Shown one piece after another: positions 1 to 6,144 of a DNA stretch of 10,182 nt. Where the stretch lies: contig JAILNW010000263.1 in NCBI GenBank assembly GCA_024691145.1, positions 1 through 10,182 of the forward strand, written 5' to 3'. The notes below the pieces were generated by a model, which was given only the letters and a program-made list of their open reading frames with translations, was not told the origin of the DNA and did no database searches. Each line of letters begins with the position of its first letter. The first letter of the stretch is position 1. The stretch comes from Lachnospiraceae bacterium (lineage in GTDB: Bacteria; Bacillota; Clostridia; Lachnospirales; Lachnospiraceae). The position numbers and the translations under genes were made by a program.

Positions 1-141
1 CCATTATTTACATTTATAGTATTTGGAGTAACTATGTTATTTATACCTACACATAAAACAATTATGGGTATCATAACAATATTATCTACGCTTTCTCTTG
101 TTGCTTTTCATATTATGATTAGGAAAAATATGAGATATTAA
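1..141 (+). CDS. C-terminal fragment of an unidentified membrane protein
   Basis: An open frame runs from the first base to a TAA stop, followed directly by a second in-frame TAA, and leaves 46 residues. The fragment is strongly hydrophobic: one segment (about residues 3-15) and a second (about 21-40) are separated by a short polar turn containing PTHK. It ends in a basic tail, IRKNMRY, as expected for the last one or two membrane helices of an integral membrane protein with its C-terminus in the cytoplasm. There are internal ATGs, but none has a ribosome binding site, so the real start probably lies left of the window. A hairpin terminator follows 11 nt after the stop, supporting this as a true gene end. 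The family cannot be named from so little sequence. Confidence 0.55.
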   Translation, partial: PLFTFIVFGVTMLFIPTHKTIMGIITILSTLSLVAFHIMIRKNMRY

Positions 142-151
142 TAATGGCTTT

Positions 152-184
152 ATAGCATCCTGAATATGTGGGGTGCTATTTTTA
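152..184 (+). terminator. Rho-independent terminator of the left-edge gene
   Basis: A 9-bp stem is formed by ATAGCATCC (152-160) and GGGTGCTAT (171-179), with one G-U pair and a 10-nt loop. Five T residues follow (179-183). It begins 11 nt after the stop codon of the partial membrane-protein gene and separates that gene from the DUF5688 gene. Confidence 0.7.
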
Positions 185-255
185 TGTAAAAAAATGTAAT
201 ATATTGTACTTTTATTGTTTTTTTAATTTTTCCCCTATACATTAATTTTTTTATA

Positions 256-264
256 TGATATATT
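256..264 (+). promoter_or_regulatory. Possible extended -10 promoter of the DUF5688 gene
   Basis: TGA followed by TATATT fits the extended -10 form TGnTATAAT with one mismatch. No good -35 hexamer lies 16-18 bp upstream, which extended -10 promoters can tolerate. Transcription would start near 271 and leave a leader of about 40 nt before the ATG. The region is very AT-rich, so a chance match is possible. Confidence 0.35.
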
Positions 265-311
265 AGTAGGGTACTTTTTTGCTTTGTGTATAGTAGATGG
301 AGGAAAATTGA

Positions 312-1316
312 ATGACTAAATATGATTTCGCAAACCTCATGTTAAGTGAGGTTAAGGGTGCCTGCGACGAAGATACTAATGTGGTTTTAAGAAAAGTGAC
401 GAAGAATAATAATTATGAACTGGATGCACTTATGTTTACCCGAAAAGGTTATAACGTAAGTCCTGTGATTTATCTGGATTCATTTTATAATAAATTTTTA
501 TATGACAATTCCACAAGTGATGCTGTTTCTGGTATTCTTACAACCTACAGGGCTTCATTAGACAGGAAGCCAGATAATGTTATTTTTAGTAATAATTATG
601 ATGAGGTTAAGGATAAACTCCTTATAAAGCTGGTGAATTATAAAAAGAATAAAGAACAGTTAAAGGATATGCCTTATATTCCATTTTTAGATATGGCTAT
701 TATATTTCTTTTAGCCTTCGATATGAATGACAGTGGTTTCTCTTCTACCAAAGTAACCAATAATTATAAAGAACTGTGGGACGTATCAAATAAGCAGATG
801 TATAAAGATGCTGTTAAAAACAGCGAGAATTATCATGTTCCATTTTTATTTTCAATTGAAGAAGTTATTGACCGTATGATTGCAGGAAATCATATACCTT
901 CTGTTCCTGTATTCCGCAGTATTTATGACAATAAGATAATTAATAAAACAGATGATATGACATTTAGGGATTTCTTCTTAAATCAGGTGGATGAAGCAAG
1001 GGAAAACAGACAATTTCCGCTTGAGATGTATATTTTAACTAATAATATTAATATTAACGGTGCCACATGTATTCTTTATCCAAAACTTTTAGAGCAGGTG
1101 GCGGACAGGTTTGAAACAGACCTTGTTCTTGTACCAAGTTCCATTCATGAGTTTATTATACTGCCATATAATGATGAGTCGGAGATTCTTAATAACATTG
1201 ATGAATTAAAGAAGATTGTTTATGATGTTAATAAAGACCACGTTGCCTGTTGCGACGTACTTTCTGATAATGTATATTATTATGACAGAGATTCAAAAGA
1301 AGTAACTATAATGTGA
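312..1316 (+). CDS. DUF5688 family protein
   Basis: A 334-residue protein with no signal peptide or membrane segment, so probably cytoplasmic. I recognise it as DUF5688, a family of unknown function common in Clostridia, mainly from its overall layout. An N-terminal VTKNN stretch and an NVSPVIYLDSFY stretch (about residues 48-59) are followed by a helical middle. The C-terminal half contains MYILTNN, ATCILYPKLLEQVADRF and LVLVPSSIHEFIILPY (roughly 237-286), and the end has LSDNVYYYDRDS. Length is typical of the family as I recall it. The ATG start has GGAGG at 299-303 with 8 nt spacing. The gene stands alone between a terminator and the promoter of the next gene. No catalytic motif is evident and no function should be assigned; the family call rests on recall, not a profile search. 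Confidence 0.8.
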   Translation: MTKYDFANLMLSEVKGACDEDTNVVLRKVTKNNNYELDALMFTRKGYNVSPVIYLDSFYNKFLYDNSTSDAVSGILTTYRASLDRKPDNVIFSNNYDEVKDKLLIKLVNYKKNKEQLKDMPYIPFLDMAIIFLLAFDMNDSGFSSTKVTNNYKELWDVSNKQMYKDAVKNSENYHVPFLFSIEEVIDRMIAGNHIPSVPVFRSIYDNKIINKTDDMTFRDFFLNQVDEARENRQFPLEMYILTNNININGATCILYPKLLEQVADRFETDLVLVPSSIHEFIILPYNDESEILNNIDELKKIVYDVNKDHVACCDVLSDNVYYYDRDSKEVTIM

Positions 1317-1329
1317 GAATTAATTGTAG

Positions 1330-1389
1330 AATATAAGGTGAAGATTTGTTATAATAACTATATAATATTATGTCTTTTCACCTTATATT
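1330..1389. repeat. Perfect 13-bp inverted repeat flanking the Rpn promoter
   Basis: AATATAAGGTGAA (1330-1342) and its exact reverse complement TTCACCTTATATT (1377-1389) are separated by 34 nt. The left arm begins 14 nt after the DUF5688 stop and the right arm ends 4 nt before the GAGGAG ribosome binding site of the nuclease gene. The extended -10 box lies between the arms. No T-run follows the right arm, so it does not look like an intrinsic terminator. A paired operator, or a structured leader on read-through RNA, would both fit. Confidence 0.75.
1347..1355 (+). promoter_or_regulatory. Extended -10 promoter of the Rpn gene
   Basis: TGT followed by TATAAT is an exact extended -10 match (TGnTATAAT). 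The best -35-like hexamer, TTGTAG at 1324-1329, is 20 bp away, too far for a standard spacer. Initiation would fall near 1362, giving a leader of about 47 nt that includes the right arm of the inverted repeat. A second TATAAT at 1361-1366 lacks the TG extension. Confidence 0.5.
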
Positions 1390-1408
1390 ATAAGAGGAGA
1401 TATAATTC

Positions 1409-2293
1409 ATGTTAAATAAAAAATTAAAGAACAATGTTCCTTTTAAAGAACTGACATTAAAGAGTGAATTTATGTTTACAGAAGCTTTGAAGGACAAAAA
1501 TATATGTAAAGATGTTATTGAAATTACAACAGGCTTAAAAATAAAAGCTCTGTCATTTCATCATGAAGAACAAGTATATAAAAATTTTAAAGGTTTGCGA
1601 GGCATACAATTAGATATACTGGCTATTGATGATGAGCAGACATTTTATGATTTAGAGATGCAGGATGAAGATAAAGGTGATACCATAAAACGTTCCAGAT
1701 ATTATCATGCACTTATTGAAACAAAAAATGTCGCATCTGGTATAAGCAACTATAATGTTGTCCCAAAAGTATATGTAATATTTATATGTACTTTTGATCC
1801 CTTCGATAAAGCATTATGCAAATATACCTTCAGACCATATTGTGAGGAATCAAAAGACCTCGTTTTAGAAGATGGTGCCTATACTATCTTTATTAATACT
1901 AAAGGCAAGAATATTTCTAATATGCCTATTGAACTACAGGAATTCATTGACTATATTGAACAACCCGACAAAAGGAAATACTCTGATAAAAGAATAAAAG
2001 AGCTTTCTAACAGAGTAAAAATGGTTCACAATGATCAGGAAGCTGAGGTGAGATATGTGAGATTAATGGAAAAACTTAATGAATGTAAAGAAGAAGGACT
2101 AAAAGAAGGAACTGAGTTAGCTAATCTAAAATTCATTATAAATATGTATAAAAATGGTGTTTCTATAGATAATATATCTATGTATAGTGACTGTGATATT
2201 CTCTATATCAAAAGGGTTTGCAGGCTATATGATGAAAATTCAGATAGCACACTAGAGGAACTATTGAACTTAATAAGAAAAGATGAAAAATAA
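1409..2293 (+). CDS. Rpn-family recombination-promoting nuclease (PD-(D/E)XK transposase-like)
   Basis: A 294-residue protein, full length for the family. The PD-(D/E)XK catalytic core is visible: Asp69 in QLDILAID, then Glu83-x-Gln85 in FYDLEMQ, followed by KRSRYYHALI (94-103), the Arg-Tyr-Tyr segment typical of Rpn proteins. The strand VPKVYVIFICTFDPF (118-132) is also characteristic. Rpn proteins are DNA endonucleases related to transposases (PF12784-type); E. coli members promote RecA-independent recombination, and some are toxic to the host or restrict phage. The C-terminal third (about 200-240) is charged and helical, rich in Glu and Lys, and ends in a small domain. The ATG at 1409 has GAGGAG at 1394-1399 with 9 nt spacing. 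All expected catalytic residues are present, so the gene looks active. No transposon ends or target duplications were seen. The subfamily cannot be decided. Confidence 0.85.
   Translation: MLNKKLKNNVPFKELTLKSEFMFTEALKDKNICKDVIEITTGLKIKALSFHHEEQVYKNFKGLRGIQLDILAIDDEQTFYDLEMQDEDKGDTIKRSRYYHALIETKNVASGISNYNVVPKVYVIFICTFDPFDKALCKYTFRPYCEESKDLVLEDGAYTIFINTKGKNISNMPIELQEFIDYIEQPDKRKYSDKRIKELSNRVKMVHNDQEAEVRYVRLMEKLNECKEEGLKEGTELANLKFIINMYKNGVSIDNISMYSDCDILYIKRVCRLYDENSDSTLEELLNLIRKDEK
2045..2293 (+). other. Candidate internal translation start for a short C-terminal Rpn product
   Basis: Inside the nuclease gene, GAGGTGA (2045-2051) resembles a ribosome binding site and lies 5 nt before an in-frame GTG (codon 217, base 2057). 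An in-frame ATG (codon 220, base 2066) follows 9 nt later. Starting at the GTG would give a 78-residue protein lacking the whole nuclease core and containing the C-terminal helical region. Short in-frame C-terminal products that bind and inhibit the full-length protein are described for E. coli Rpn genes. Use of this start here is an inference from spacing alone. Confidence 0.35.
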
Positions 2294-2303
2294 TTATGAA
2301 GAT

Positions 2304-2334
2304 GGCCAGCTATATTAGCTGGCCTAATTTTTTT
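2304..2334 (+). terminator. Strong terminator between convergent genes
   Basis: A 9-bp GC-rich stem, GGCCAGCTA (2304-2312) with TAGCTGGCC (2316-2324), has a 3-nt loop and is followed by seven T residues (2328-2334). It starts 10 nt after the stop of the nuclease gene. The convergent membrane-protein gene ends inside the T-run (stop at 2333-2335), so the hairpin may also act on that strand, although there the T-rich tract is farther away and interrupted. Confidence 0.85.
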
Positions 2335-3019
2335 ATTCTAAATTTCCGGCGTCACCGCTGTTATTGTTTCCATCTTCTCCTTTAATGCCATTAACTGCAT
2401 TAGTTACAGAATCAATAATGTTATTAGCCTTATCTTTAATGTTATTAGAAACATCACTTATGGCATCAGTTACGCTGTTAGTAATTATTGTATAAGCATC
2501 GTTACACTTAACTGTGCTTACAACCATATTGTTCTTGTAATACTCAAGTTCAATCTGTGTTACTTCTTTGATAGACTTATATGTCTCTTCGTTGATTAAG
2601 AAACTTTGCTGCTCATCATTAATTGTAGCATTAAGATGATAAAGTGTTCCAAGCTTTCCATACTCTGAACGGTATACATCATAGTCACTGATGTTAAGTG
2701 TTAAAGTTTCCTTATCCTTCTTAAAGTCCTTAAATGATATAACACCGATGTATCCTGCAACTACAGCAATAAGTGCATATAGAATAACACCAAGTGCAAT
2801 ATATTTGCTTATCTTGTCCATATTAGTAAGAGACTTATGCTTGATGAATGCTGTTACTATAAGAATAGCTGCCACAACAAAACATGCCTTCTTTGAAATA
2901 GAAGCAATAAGTCCATTTGTTCCCTGAACAGGAGCCATAAATGTAATTACAACATTGCCAACGACTGCCAGAATTAGCATAATCCATACAAAAATCTTAA
3001 ATTTTTTCTTGTCACCCAT
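2333..3019 (-). CDS. Small membrane protein with hendecad-repeat tail, function unknown
   Basis: A 228-residue protein I do not recognise. Three hydrophobic segments are visible at about residues 9-29, 45-59 and 72-95. A soluble domain of about 80 residues follows (roughly 100-178), with alternating polar and hydrophobic residues suggesting strands. Residues 180-212 then form three consecutive 11-residue units (TNSVTDAISDV, SNNIKDKANNI, IDSVTNAVNGI) with hydrophobic residues at the same places, as in amphipathic helices that lie on membranes. The last 16 residues are Gly/Asn-rich and probably disordered. The ATG has GAGGG at 3030-3034 with about 10 nt spacing. It lies 58 nt downstream of potD on the same strand with no terminator between, so read-through is possible, but it has its own promoter-like sequence. 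A link to polyamine transport is not shown. Confidence 0.8.
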   Translation of the reverse strand: MGDKKKFKIFVWIMLILAVVGNVVITFMAPVQGTNGLIASISKKACFVVAAILIVTAFIKHKSLTNMDKISKYIALGVILYALIAVVAGYIGVISFKDFKKDKETLTLNISDYDVYRSEYGKLGTLYHLNATINDEQQSFLINEETYKSIKEVTQIELEYYKNNMVVSTVKCNDAYTIITNSVTDAISDVSNNIKDKANNIIDSVTNAVNGIKGEDGNNNSGDAGNLE

Positions 3020-3043
3020 TTTAAAATATCCCTCTTTCTTAAA

Positions 3044-3056
3044 AATATAAGGTTAA
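3044..3056 (-). promoter_or_regulatory. Leader copy of the Rpn repeat arm
   Basis: Read on the minus strand this is TTAACCTTATATT, which matches the right arm of the Rpn-promoter inverted repeat at 12 of 13 bases. It has the same orientation relative to transcription and also lies between an extended -10 box and the ribosome binding site. A shared regulatory site is possible; chance similarity in AT-rich DNA is the alternative. Confidence 0.35.
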
Positions 3057-3071
3057 ATAACTTCCGATAGT

Positions 3072-3080
3072 ATTATATCA
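3072..3080 (-). promoter_or_regulatory. Extended -10 promoter of the small membrane-protein gene
   Basis: On the minus strand, TGA-TATAAT is an exact extended -10 motif. The TGA is also the potD stop codon. No good -35 hexamer is found 16-18 bp upstream. Transcription would start near 3065 and give a leader of about 45 nt before the ATG at 3019. Confidence 0.5.
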
Positions 3081-4580
3081 TACTTTTTTCTTATTGCATA
3101 TCATTTTTTTTACCAATAATCCTGCAATAAACAGTGCAATTATACCAAAAACTATATAACAGGCAACTGGTATATCCTTAATGTTAAAGCACCTTACATT
3201 AATCCACATCTTATTAATATCCCTGTTGGCATCTTTGTCAAAGAATCTCATTATTGCTGACTTTTTTATATCATTTTCAGATGGATACTGGGCACCTAAC
3301 TGCCTGTATGGCTGGTCAGCCTCAACAGTAAGTACATAATCCTTATTACTGCTTCCATCATTAAAAAAGTAATCAACAGAATATTCTGTAACATCCTCAC
3401 AGTCATCATCTGCAGAATAGCACCAGTCAACATAATCAAATACTGTGCTGTCCTGCCCTCCTGATATAACAGAAGTATATCCAATATAATACATATTGCG
3501 GACAACATTATCAGGTCTTGAAAGGAAATTTACAAAGGCCTGTGCCGCCTGCTTTTTATCCTGGTCTTTTCCTATACCGTCCTTAAGCATTACCCATCCA
3601 TCAAACCAGAGATTTGTACACTCATTAGGTACAGCAAAATCAAGATAAAGCCCGTCCTCCTCTGCCTGGTCAAGGGCATATACAGCATCACCAGACCACT
3701 GGTAATTAGCAACAATTTTACCTGTAACCATGTCAGACTTTCCTGAATCTGTTTCAAATGAATACACATTATTCTTCATATCCACAAGAATATCCTGAAC
3801 ATTATTAATTGTATCCTTTTTAACATCATTCATCTCATCAGCAAGTCTTTCCCTGTAATCAGCACTATCTCTAAAATCCTTGCTTAAAAGCAAATCTGAC
3901 TTATATACGGAAAGTGCTGCAAAGTAAGCATCCCTTACATTATCCTTAATGGTTACTCTTCTGTTAAACTTAGGATTTCTGATTATTTCACAAGTAGAAG
4001 CTTCCTCTCTTGTAACTAAATCAGGATTATAAACAATTCCAGTAATTCCCCACATATAACCTGCTGCATATTTAGACCATTTCTCACCATTAATCTCATT
4101 TGTTTCAAACTCATTTTTTATATAAGGAGAAACGCCTTTTATATAGTAATTATTATCAATATTTTTATCAAAAAAGTTCTTGTCATAAGGAAGAAGCCTG
4201 TCTTCATCAAGAAGCTTCATGATCATATACTCGGAAGGACACACAATATCATATGTATCACCAAGATTCATCTGATTATAAAGTTCCTCATTGGTACCAA
4301 ATGTAGAATATTCTACCTTGCATCTTACATTATAATTTTTATAATACCATTCTTCAAAGTCCTCTATCATGCTGTTGATGCCCATTATGACATTATCATC
4401 TGAAAGGTCAATGGCTTCATCATCATCCCAGTCACCAAGGTCTATATACTCTTCCCAGTTGCAGACCCTTAGTACAACACTTTTTTCCTTTTTCTTTGCA
4501 TAACATAAAGAGGAGGTGCATGTAACAAAAATAATTACCATTAACAACAATCTAAATATATGACGTCTATCTGTTATCAA
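3078..4580 (-). CDS. potD: Spermidine/putrescine ABC transporter, substrate-binding protein PotD
   Basis: The extracellular polyamine receptor of the PotABCD importer, about 500 residues against roughly 350 for E. coli PotD. An N-terminal signal peptide (hydrophobic core LLLMVIIFVTC, then CYA before KKK) is followed by CNWEEYID, the PotD N-terminal motif. Other family landmarks are CPSEYM, WGITGIVYNPD, NYQWSGDA and NLWFDGWVML, which carry the aromatic and acidic residues that bind polyamines in this family. Two things are unusual: a strongly acidic stretch just after NWEEYID, and a C-terminal transmembrane helix (about 475-495) with a Lys-rich tail, which would anchor the protein in the membrane. 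I see no standard lipobox. Start: TTG at 4580 has AAAAGGGG at a good distance. The longer GTG start at 4589 lies inside that ribosome binding site. Either way the gene overlaps potC, indicating coupled translation. Substrate preference cannot be read from sequence. Confidence 0.9.
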   Translation of the reverse strand: MITDRRHIFRLLLMVIIFVTCTSSLCYAKKKEKSVVLRVCNWEEYIDLGDWDDDEAIDLSDDNVIMGINSMIEDFEEWYYKNYNVRCKVEYSTFGTNEELYNQMNLGDTYDIVCPSEYMIMKLLDEDRLLPYDKNFFDKNIDNNYYIKGVSPYIKNEFETNEINGEKWSKYAAGYMWGITGIVYNPDLVTREEASTCEIIRNPKFNRRVTIKDNVRDAYFAALSVYKSDLLLSKDFRDSADYRERLADEMNDVKKDTINNVQDILVDMKNNVYSFETDSGKSDMVTGKIVANYQWSGDAVYALDQAEEDGLYLDFAVPNECTNLWFDGWVMLKDGIGKDQDKKQAAQAFVNFLSRPDNVVRNMYYIGYTSVISGGQDSTVFDYVDWCYSADDDCEDVTEYSVDYFFNDGSSNKDYVLTVEADQPYRQLGAQYPSENDIKKSAIMRFFDKDANRDINKMWINVRCFNIKDIPVACYIVFGIIALFIAGLLVKKMICNKKKV

Positions 4581-5364
4581 GTTCTTCACCCCTTTTATTA
4601 TGGAAATTCATAAAACAAACTGCTGCAATAACCACTAAAAATATCAGTGTTGATAAAGCCCACAAAGCAGTCTTAATATTAGTCTGGGCACCTCTTGTTG
4701 CATTTACAACATATGTGCTTATTGTGTCAAATGTAGCTGGCTTTGTATAAGTTGTTATAAAATAATCATCTAAAGAAAGAGTTACCGCAAGTACAAAACC
4801 AGAAAAAATACCTGGAACAATCTGAGGTATTATTATTTTAATAAGTGCTTCCTTCGGAGTACACCCAAGGTCCAATGCCGCCTCATATAAAGAGTTATCA
4901 AGCTGCTTAAGCTTTGGCATAACTGATGTATACACAAAAGGTGCGCACAAAGTAACATGTCCCACAACCAGTGGGATAAAGCTGTTCTTATTCATGCCAA
5001 ATACAATTATAAGAAGAACACAGATTGAAAAACCAGTTACAACATCTGCATTAATTATAGGAACCTGATTAATACCATCAAGAAAAATCCTTACTTTCTT
5101 CTTAGAATAAAAACTTCCAATTGCACCAACAGTTCCAAGAACAGTTGCAATTAATGCTGAGATAAGAGCAAGAAGCAAAGTTCCTGCTATCATATCAAGA
5201 AGTTCCTTTGTGGTAAATAAGGTAACATAATTATGAAATGAAAATCCCCTTATTGCACCAATTGTTGTGGAATCAGTAAAACTGTAAACAACAAGAAGCA
5301 GTATTGGAAAATACATAAACAATAACACTACTGACAATATGCCATACTGAATATATCTTTTCAT
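4567..5364 (-). CDS. potC: Spermidine/putrescine ABC transporter permease PotC
   Basis: One of the two inner-membrane channel subunits of the polyamine importer, 265 residues, normal for PotC. About six hydrophobic segments are visible (near 7-27, 57-85, 105-122, 129-148, 184-205 and 233-252). The EAA loop that contacts the ATPase reads EAALDLGCTPKEALIKIIIP (161-180), followed by LSLDDYFIT, typical of PotC-type permeases. The ATG at 5364 overlaps the potB stop in an ATGA arrangement and has AAGGAGGAG just upstream, so translation is probably coupled to potB. Its 3' end contains the ribosome binding site and start of potD. The assignment as PotC rather than PotB rests on gene order and the C-terminal region. 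Confidence 0.93.
   Translation of the reverse strand: MKRYIQYGILSVVLLFMYFPILLLVVYSFTDSTTIGAIRGFSFHNYVTLFTTKELLDMIAGTLLLALISALIATVLGTVGAIGSFYSKKKVRIFLDGINQVPIINADVVTGFSICVLLIIVFGMNKNSFIPLVVGHVTLCAPFVYTSVMPKLKQLDNSLYEAALDLGCTPKEALIKIIIPQIVPGIFSGFVLAVTLSLDDYFITTYTKPATFDTISTYVVNATRGAQTNIKTALWALSTLIFLVVIAAVCFMNFHNKRGEELDNR
4587..4596 (-). promoter_or_regulatory. Ribosome binding site deciding the potD start
   Basis: On the minus strand AAAAGGGGTG, inside the end of potC, resembles the full Shine-Dalgarno sequence and ends 6 nt before a TTG codon at 4580. The in-frame GTG at 4589 overlaps this element and has no other ribosome binding site upstream, so the TTG is the better start. Confidence 0.55.
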
Positions 5365-6143
5365 AGTCGCTCCTCCTTGTGATTACTGTCTGTGCTTAAA
5401 ACAGTTACAATAATAATTATAGTAAGCAGAATAATTGAAATCATTGAGCCATTGTGCCAGTCATATGCACTAAAGTAGCTTCCAATAAGGCTTCCCATAA
5501 TATATGTGCTGTTATAAAGCATATCTAATATAACATAATTAGTCATGGCAGGCAAAAATACCATTGTAACACCACTTATAATGCCTGCCTTTGACATAGG
5601 AAGTATAATCTTCATAAATGCCTGTACTTTATCTGCCCCAAGGTCTAATCCGGCTTCCATATAGCAGTCATCAATATTTATAAGAACTGTATATATAGGA
5701 AGAATCATAAATGGCAGAAAATCATAGGTCATACCTATAATGGTATTAACAAAAGGAAAATAAGCAAGATTCTTTTCAAAAAATGTAAGAATCTCCTTAA
5801 GTGCTGTAATTCTTAAAGTAAAATTTATCCACATAGGCATAATAAAAATCATTAAAAGTATTGTCTTATTTTTTATATGGCCTTTTGCAAGTATAAATGC
5901 AACAGGATATGCTATAATAAGACATACAAGTGTTGTTATAAGTGCCACAACAACGCTGTATAAAAGTGTTCCCAATGTATTGCCGTCTGTAAAAAAGTTA
6001 ATAAAATTGTGAAATGTTATTTTGCCATCACTATCAGTGAATGAATAAAACAACAGCACTGCAAGGGGAGCAACAACAAAGCACACCATATATATCATAT
6101 AAGGAATACTTAAGTTTTTCCTTGAAATGTTTATTTTTTTCAT
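5361..6143 (-). CDS. potB: Spermidine/putrescine ABC transporter permease PotB
   Basis: The second channel-forming permease, 260 residues, slightly shorter than E. coli PotB. Hydrophobic segments lie near 14-34, 58-84, 94-110, 134-156, 184-203 and 232-250. The EAA loop is EAGLDLGADKVQAFMKIILP (163-182). MPMWINFTLRITALKEIL (102-119) is characteristic of PotB-type subunits, which usually have W-x-N-x-x-x-R here. The ATG is 1 nt after the potA stop, with GGAGGAG supplied by the last codons of potA, so expression is tightly tied to potA. With PotC it forms the transmembrane path, energised by PotA and fed by PotD. Confidence 0.93.
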   Translation of the reverse strand: MKKINISRKNLSIPYMIYMVCFVVAPLAVLLFYSFTDSDGKITFHNFINFFTDGNTLGTLLYSVVVALITTLVCLIIAYPVAFILAKGHIKNKTILLMIFIMPMWINFTLRITALKEILTFFEKNLAYFPFVNTIIGMTYDFLPFMILPIYTVLINIDDCYMEAGLDLGADKVQAFMKIILPMSKAGIISGVTMVFLPAMTNYVILDMLYNSTYIMGSLIGSYFSAYDWHNGSMISIILLTIIIIVTVLSTDSNHKEERL

Positions 6144-6144
6144 G

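Noticed and set aside
1330..1389. Reading the inverted repeat as an intrinsic terminator or as transposon ends
   Set aside because: No T-run follows the right arm and the 34-nt loop is too long for a normal terminator. The repeat does not enclose the nuclease gene, and no target duplication or second copy beyond the gene was found.
2691..2927. Plus-strand open frame of 78 codons
   Set aside because: It lies fully inside the minus-strand membrane-protein gene, has no ribosome binding site and resembles no protein.
3296..3508. Minus-strand open frame of 70 codons
   Set aside because: It is another reading frame of potD, whose own frame shows clear family motifs.
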